DNA of 64,000 nucleotides, from assembly GCA_039026375.1 (NCBI GenBank), contig JBCCML010000001.1:121290-185289 (forward strand), given 5' to 3'. Below the pieces are notes generated by a model. The model was not told where the DNA came from. It was given only the letters and a program-made list of their open reading frames with translations, and made no database searches. The translations under genes were made by a program, and so were the position numbers. Source of the stretch: Thermohalobaculum sp039026375 (GTDB lineage: Bacteria; Pseudomonadota; Alphaproteobacteria; Rhodobacterales; Rhodobacteraceae). Of this stretch, positions 41,201 to 47,200 are shown in pieces (positions within the stretch are counted from its first letter, which is position 1; each line of letters opens with the position of its first letter).

Positions 41201-44200
41201 CAATGTCTCGGGCGGCACGTTCCAGGTCACCGGACTGACCGATCTCCAGAACACGTCATCTAGCGGCGGTTCCATCCGGTTCAGCGGAACGAACTCAGCG
41301 ACGTTCATCTTCGAGGACGTGAACCTCACCCAGACGAATGCTGGCGCAAACACCCCTAGCGCCTTGCAAATCGCCGGCGCGTTCACCGGATCGCTGACCA
41401 TCCGCGACTTTGACGCAACGTTCGCCGATGGCACCGGATCTGTCGGTATCGATCTGTCGACGGCAACCGGCGGCGGCACGGTGACGATCGGCGATACGTC
41501 GGCGCCCTTCGCCGATGCCGATCCGCTGGTCTCGCCCAGCGCGACCATCACGGGCGCGGACATCGGGGTTCAGTTCAGTGCGACAACCGATTTGGCCTTC
41601 ACCTTCGGGGATGGCGAGGAGGTCACCGACGTCGGCTCGTCCATCAGCGCGACCACGGCCATCGGCGGCACCCTGCCCCCGGCGGGCCAGGGCACCTATA
41701 ACTTCCTGGACGTGACGTTCCCGAACGGCACCGGGCTGGCGGGTGCGCCGCGGATCTTCTTCGTCGACCAGGCGCAGAGCGGCAGCAATGGCGGCACCTC
41801 GGTCGCGGATGCGGGCTCGGCCTTCAATGCCGCGGCGGCCGCAAACATCGATGTGGTGGTGCTGGTCGACACGGATATCGACGGCACGCAGGACCAGATC
41901 TCGATCACCGACACGTTTGTGCTGGATGCCAATCAGTTCCTGATCTCGTACGCGGCCGGCGACACGCCGATTGACCTGGTCGACCTGGGCTTCACGGGCG
42001 GCTCCGTACCGAACAACTTCAGCTTTGCCGCGTCGGCGGGCATCGGATCGACCATTGCCGTGCCGACCGGCCTGGACACGGTCCGCCCGATCCTGTTCAG
42101 CAGCACCGACGACGTGGTTGAGGTGAATGGGACCTCGGGTGTCGCCAACGTCTTCATCCGCAGCACGGGTGCGGCAAACACCGGCATTTCCGACACGACT
42201 TCCATTTTTGATGTCTTGCCCGGAACGGTGACGTTCCGCAACTTGGACGTCCAGACCGGTGGTCAGGCGTTTATCCTGAACCCGCTGGCGACACGATCCT
42301 ACGATTTCGACACGATCACCGCTCAGTCGACCTTTTCGAACACGATTGATGTTCGCAGTTCTTCGGCGACCCGCGCCATCACGATCACGCGGTTCAACGA
42401 CATCACAGTGACGGGCTCGGGCACGAACGCCAATGGCATTGTCTTCGCGCCCAGCAGCAGTGGCTCAATCACGTTCGACGCGGGCACGAGCACCTCGGGG
42501 CTCCAACAGGTCACCGGTGGCACGTTAAACATCTCTGGCGCCGGTGGTCCCAGACTTGAGGCGACTAACGTCCGCGGATCGATCCGCTTCGACCGCACGC
42601 AAATCTCCAACACGGCTGCGGGATCGGCTGCTGGCGGCATCGAGCTAAGTACGCTCAGCGGTCAGTTCGACTTTGGCGACACGAATATCGAGTTCAGGGG
42701 CGGGGTCGGCGTTCAAGCGTCGCTTAGGGATGCATCCTCGACGTTGGCCTTCGATGATCTGACAATTATCCAAACCGGGGGCGGATTTGGTGCACGAGGC
42801 CTAGACGTGTTTGGCAACGGAACGTTGGACATCGACTCCAGCACGTCGACTGTCACGACCGTCAGCGGTGACGCGATCTTCTTTTTCAGCATCGGCTTGG
42901 AGACAAACGGCACCTCGGGCATCACCTTCAACAACGTGACCAGTGTGGGCGCGAACGGCTCAGGCATTCTGCTCGGCGGTATCAGCGATGATATCCACTT
43001 CACCGGAACGACGACCATCACGAACCCGGGTAACGTTGGGTCCGGCGTCGCGGCCGTTTCCGTGGAGAGCCGGCTGTCGTCAACTGTCACGTTCGACGAT
43101 CTTGATATCGCTCTTCAGCGCGCGAACACCCGCGGTATCAGCCTGGCAGATGCGATACTGAGTGGTTCGTTCATCGCGACCGACTTCGACCTGACCAGTA
43201 CGTCGGCGACGAACACCGTGGCGGTAGATCTCACCAACACCATAGATTTCGGGACCGTCACGCTGGGGGACACCGTCTCACCCGCCGCCAGCAGCGCCAG
43301 CGCCACGATCGCAGGTGCCGGCGGCAACGCCGCGGGTCCGGGCATCGGTATCCGGATGTCGTCCACGACAAACGTGACGTTCACCTTCGGCGACGGCGAG
43401 CTGATCTCGGATATCGCCAGCTCGATCACGGCCTCGGACGTCTTCGTCTTCACCGGCGGGATCCCCGCCGGGGGCACCTACAACTTCGAGGATGTGAGCT
43501 TCACGGGCGACACCTCCGATCTGGCGGGCGGTATCTCGGTGTTCTTTGCGTCGGATGGCGGCGGCGGTGGCGGCACCTCCTTCACCGATCCCGGGACCAT
43601 CGCGCAGGCCAATGCGGCCAATGTCGATGCCGTGGTGATCTTTGGCGATGACGGCAACAACATTCGCGACACGATCTCGCTGGGCAGCAATATCTTCGAC
43701 CTGAACGACGGCCAGGTGCTGGTGTCCTTCATCCGCAACCAGGTCACTGATCTGGCCAATTTCGGCTTGAGCGGCGGTGGTCCTGGCAACAACTTTGTCT
43801 TCAACCCCGCCTCTGTGCCGGCCGGCGGCACGATCATCGATGCCACCGGCGCGCCGATCGACGGAGTGCACCCCGCCCTGACCGGGACGGGCGACGCGGT
43901 GGTCGATCTGAACAATGTCAGCGGCGCCATCGTCAGCGTGCAGGCCGAGGGCACGGGCCTGAATACCATCCGCTACCTCGGCCTGGGCACGGGTAAGACG
44001 CTGCGGCTGGAGAACGTGCTGGCTGAATCGACCGGCGGTGTCGCGATCAACATCGACCCGTTTGACAGCACGACCAGCGGTCTGGAGATCACCGGTTTTG
44101 GCAACCGTGCCGTCGGCACCGGTGGCCGGGCACTGAGGATCGCCGATGGCGTCATCGGCGCCGCGGGCCTGGGCTTTACCACCGTCACCACGACGGGCTC

Positions 44201-47200
44201 GACCACCGGCCCCGCCGTCACCCTGACCGAAGTATTGGGCAGCGGCACCTTGGGCATCGCCAGCGTCAATCTGAACGCAAGTGGCAGCGCTGACACCCTG
44301 GTGATCAACCGCTCCACCGCCGCGATCACGATCTCGGCAGGCACCATCAACAACAGCGGAAGCGGCACGACGGTCGAGATCGGCGACGGCACCAACACCG
44401 CCGGCGGCAATGCCATCAGCATCGGCGCCAATCTCAGCACCACCGGCACTGGCCTGGCGGTGCTGATCGACAATCGCACCGGTGGCATCCTGGACTTCAC
44501 CGGGCGGCTCATCGACACGGCAGCGACCGGTGGCCAGATCAACATCAGCGGCGCAAACTCGGGCAGCATTCGCTTTACCGGGGGCAACGCGGTCCTGACG
44601 AACCAGGTGGGCAGTTCGGTTGGTAACGCCGTCGACATCAGCGGCAGCGGCAACGCGACGTTTGTGTTCGAGAATTTTGATATCACCAGCAGCGGCCTGA
44701 ACGGGTTCGCGGTGTCCGGCAGTCTGACCGGATCGTTGACCCTGACCGATGTGGACGTGTTCAACACTGGCGGAATTGGCTTCAACATCGATGCCGTCAC
44801 CGACGCGCTCAGCGTCCAGGGTACAGGCAACTCGGTGACCGCATCGTCGAGTGGCCGGGGCGTGCGTCTCAGGGACATCACGCTGGGCGGGGCGCTGGTC
44901 TTCGACTTTGTTAGCGCGACCGCCAGCAGTTCGTTCGGTATCGACGTCTCGAATCTTGCCGGCGTCGGCCAGACTCTGACCTTCAGCACGGTCATCCTGA
45001 ACACATCCTCGACCGGTAGCGGCGGCGGTATCCGCTTCCGCAACAGTGTCCCCAAGATCAACGTCAACGCAGGCTCGATCACACATCGCAGCAGCGGCGT
45101 CGGCATCGAGATTGGCGAGACCCTTACCCCAGACTCCGGTGGGGCAAATGACATAACGATCAATGCCAGCATCAACTCGTCCACCGCGACCGGTCTTGCC
45201 GTCAGTGTCCTGAACAGGGCCGGTGGTACGCTGACTTTTGCGGGCAACCTGCTGGACGATGCAGCGGCCGGCGGCGGCATCGCGATCAGCGAGACGAATG
45301 CCGGGGTCATCACGTTCACCGGTTCCAGCAATACGGTGTCCACGCTCAACCAACTCCGGGCCGTCGATATCCAAGGCAGCGGCACCGTCGACATCTCGCT
45401 TGCCAACCTGACCATCAACGCGGCACGGACGAGCGGTGCGGTCAACGGCCTAAACGTCATTGGCAGCTTCAGCGCCGGCGCCTCGCTGTCGTTGAATAAC
45501 GTCATCGCAAACGCCGATGGCGGCGGGGCAATCGCCATCAACCTCGACACAAGCTCGCCCCTCGAGCTCAGCGCCACCGGCACGCTGGAGGCGAACGGCA
45601 CAAACGGCGCCCGTGCGCTGCGGATCGGCGGCATCAACCTGGCCGCGGGTGGCGTCACGTTCACCTCTGTCACGACGACCGGGACGGGACCGGCGAGCAG
45701 CGACGCGGTCACGCTGTCGGACATCACAGGCGGCGATCTGACGATCGCAAGCATTGGCGTGACGGCCAGCGGAACAGGCGGCGGGGTCGAGATCTACCGC
45801 AACACCTCGAACATCAACATCAATGCGGGCGTGATCGGGCGCAGCGGGTCGGGAACAGCGCTTCAGATCGGGTTGCGCGACGCCATTACGACCAATCCGA
45901 TCGGTCTGTCCGGCGGCGGCAACGACATCACCATCGCGGCTGACATCGGCTCCCGCGGGGCCACCGGTTTGGCCGTCGATATCTTCGAGCGTACCGGCGG
46001 GACCGTGACCATCTCGGGCGCATTGATCGACGATGCGGCAGCCGGTGGCGGCATCGCGATCAGCGGCGCGAATGCAGGGGCCATCACGTTCAGTGGCGGC
46101 AGTTCCGCAAATCCAAACCTCATCCTCACGGATGGGAATGGGATTTCAATCAGCGGTTCCGGTAATGCCGCTTTCACGTTCCAGAACTTCGATGTCACCA
46201 ACACCTCGCTGAACGGCCTTGCTGTCTCGGGCGCGCTGATCGGGTCGTTGTCCCTGACGGATATCGACGTCTTCAACTCGGCCGGGATCGGCTTCAATAT
46301 CGACCCCAGCACCAGCGCGTTCAACGTGTCAGGCACGCAAAACTCGGTTGCCGCAACGGCCGGTGGCCGGGGCGTGCGCTTGCAGGACATCACGCTGGGC
46401 GGCCCGCTGACATTCGACCGCGTGACCACCGCTGATGTAACGTCCTTCTTTGGGATAGACCTGAGCCGCGTGAACGGCAGCGAAACGCTGAGGTTCACCA
46501 GCATCGATCTGAATTCCACCGGCGCCGGTGGTGGCATCCGCATCCGCAGTAGCGCCGCCAACATCACCGTGTCGGGCGGTGTCGTCGATCACGAAGGCAA
46601 CAATCCTGGCGTCCAGATCGGTGAGACCGGGACTGCAGGTTCCGGCGGGTCCAATACAATCACGATCAACGCGACCGTCGACTCGTCTGACGCGATGGGT
46701 CTTGCCGCTGACATTCAGGAGCGCACCGGCGGCACTCTGACCTTCAGTGGCCGGTTACTGGACAGTGCGGGCGGCACCGGCACCGGCGGCGGCATCGAGA
46801 TCGACGGCGCCAATGCCGGCACCATCCGCTTTACTGGTGGGTCATCCAGCAACCCGAACCGGATCCTGACTGATGGCAACGGAATCGACATCAGCGGGTC
46901 CGGAAATGCCGCCTTCACGTTCCAGAACTTTGACATTACCAACACCTCGCTGAACGGCGTTGCCGTCTCCGGTGGTTTGGCAGGCTCGTTGACCCTGACG
47001 GACATCGACGTCTTCAACTCGGCGGGGATCGGATTCAACATCGACACAAGCAGCAGCGCGCTGAGTGTGTCCGGTTCGCAGAACTCGGTGACCACCAGCG
47101 GGTCAGCGCGCTACATCCGCTTCCGGGATTTCACCGTCGGCGGGCCGCTGGTCTTCGACACGATCGGGAACGCCGACCCTACGAACGACGCGGTCGGTGC

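Noticed and set aside
43278..45754. Long minus-strand open frames of about 600-700 codons inside the giant autotransporter gene
   Set aside because: They are antisense of a GC-rich repetitive coding region; their Ala/Val/Pro/Ser-rich or Asp/Arg-rich translations have no family features.
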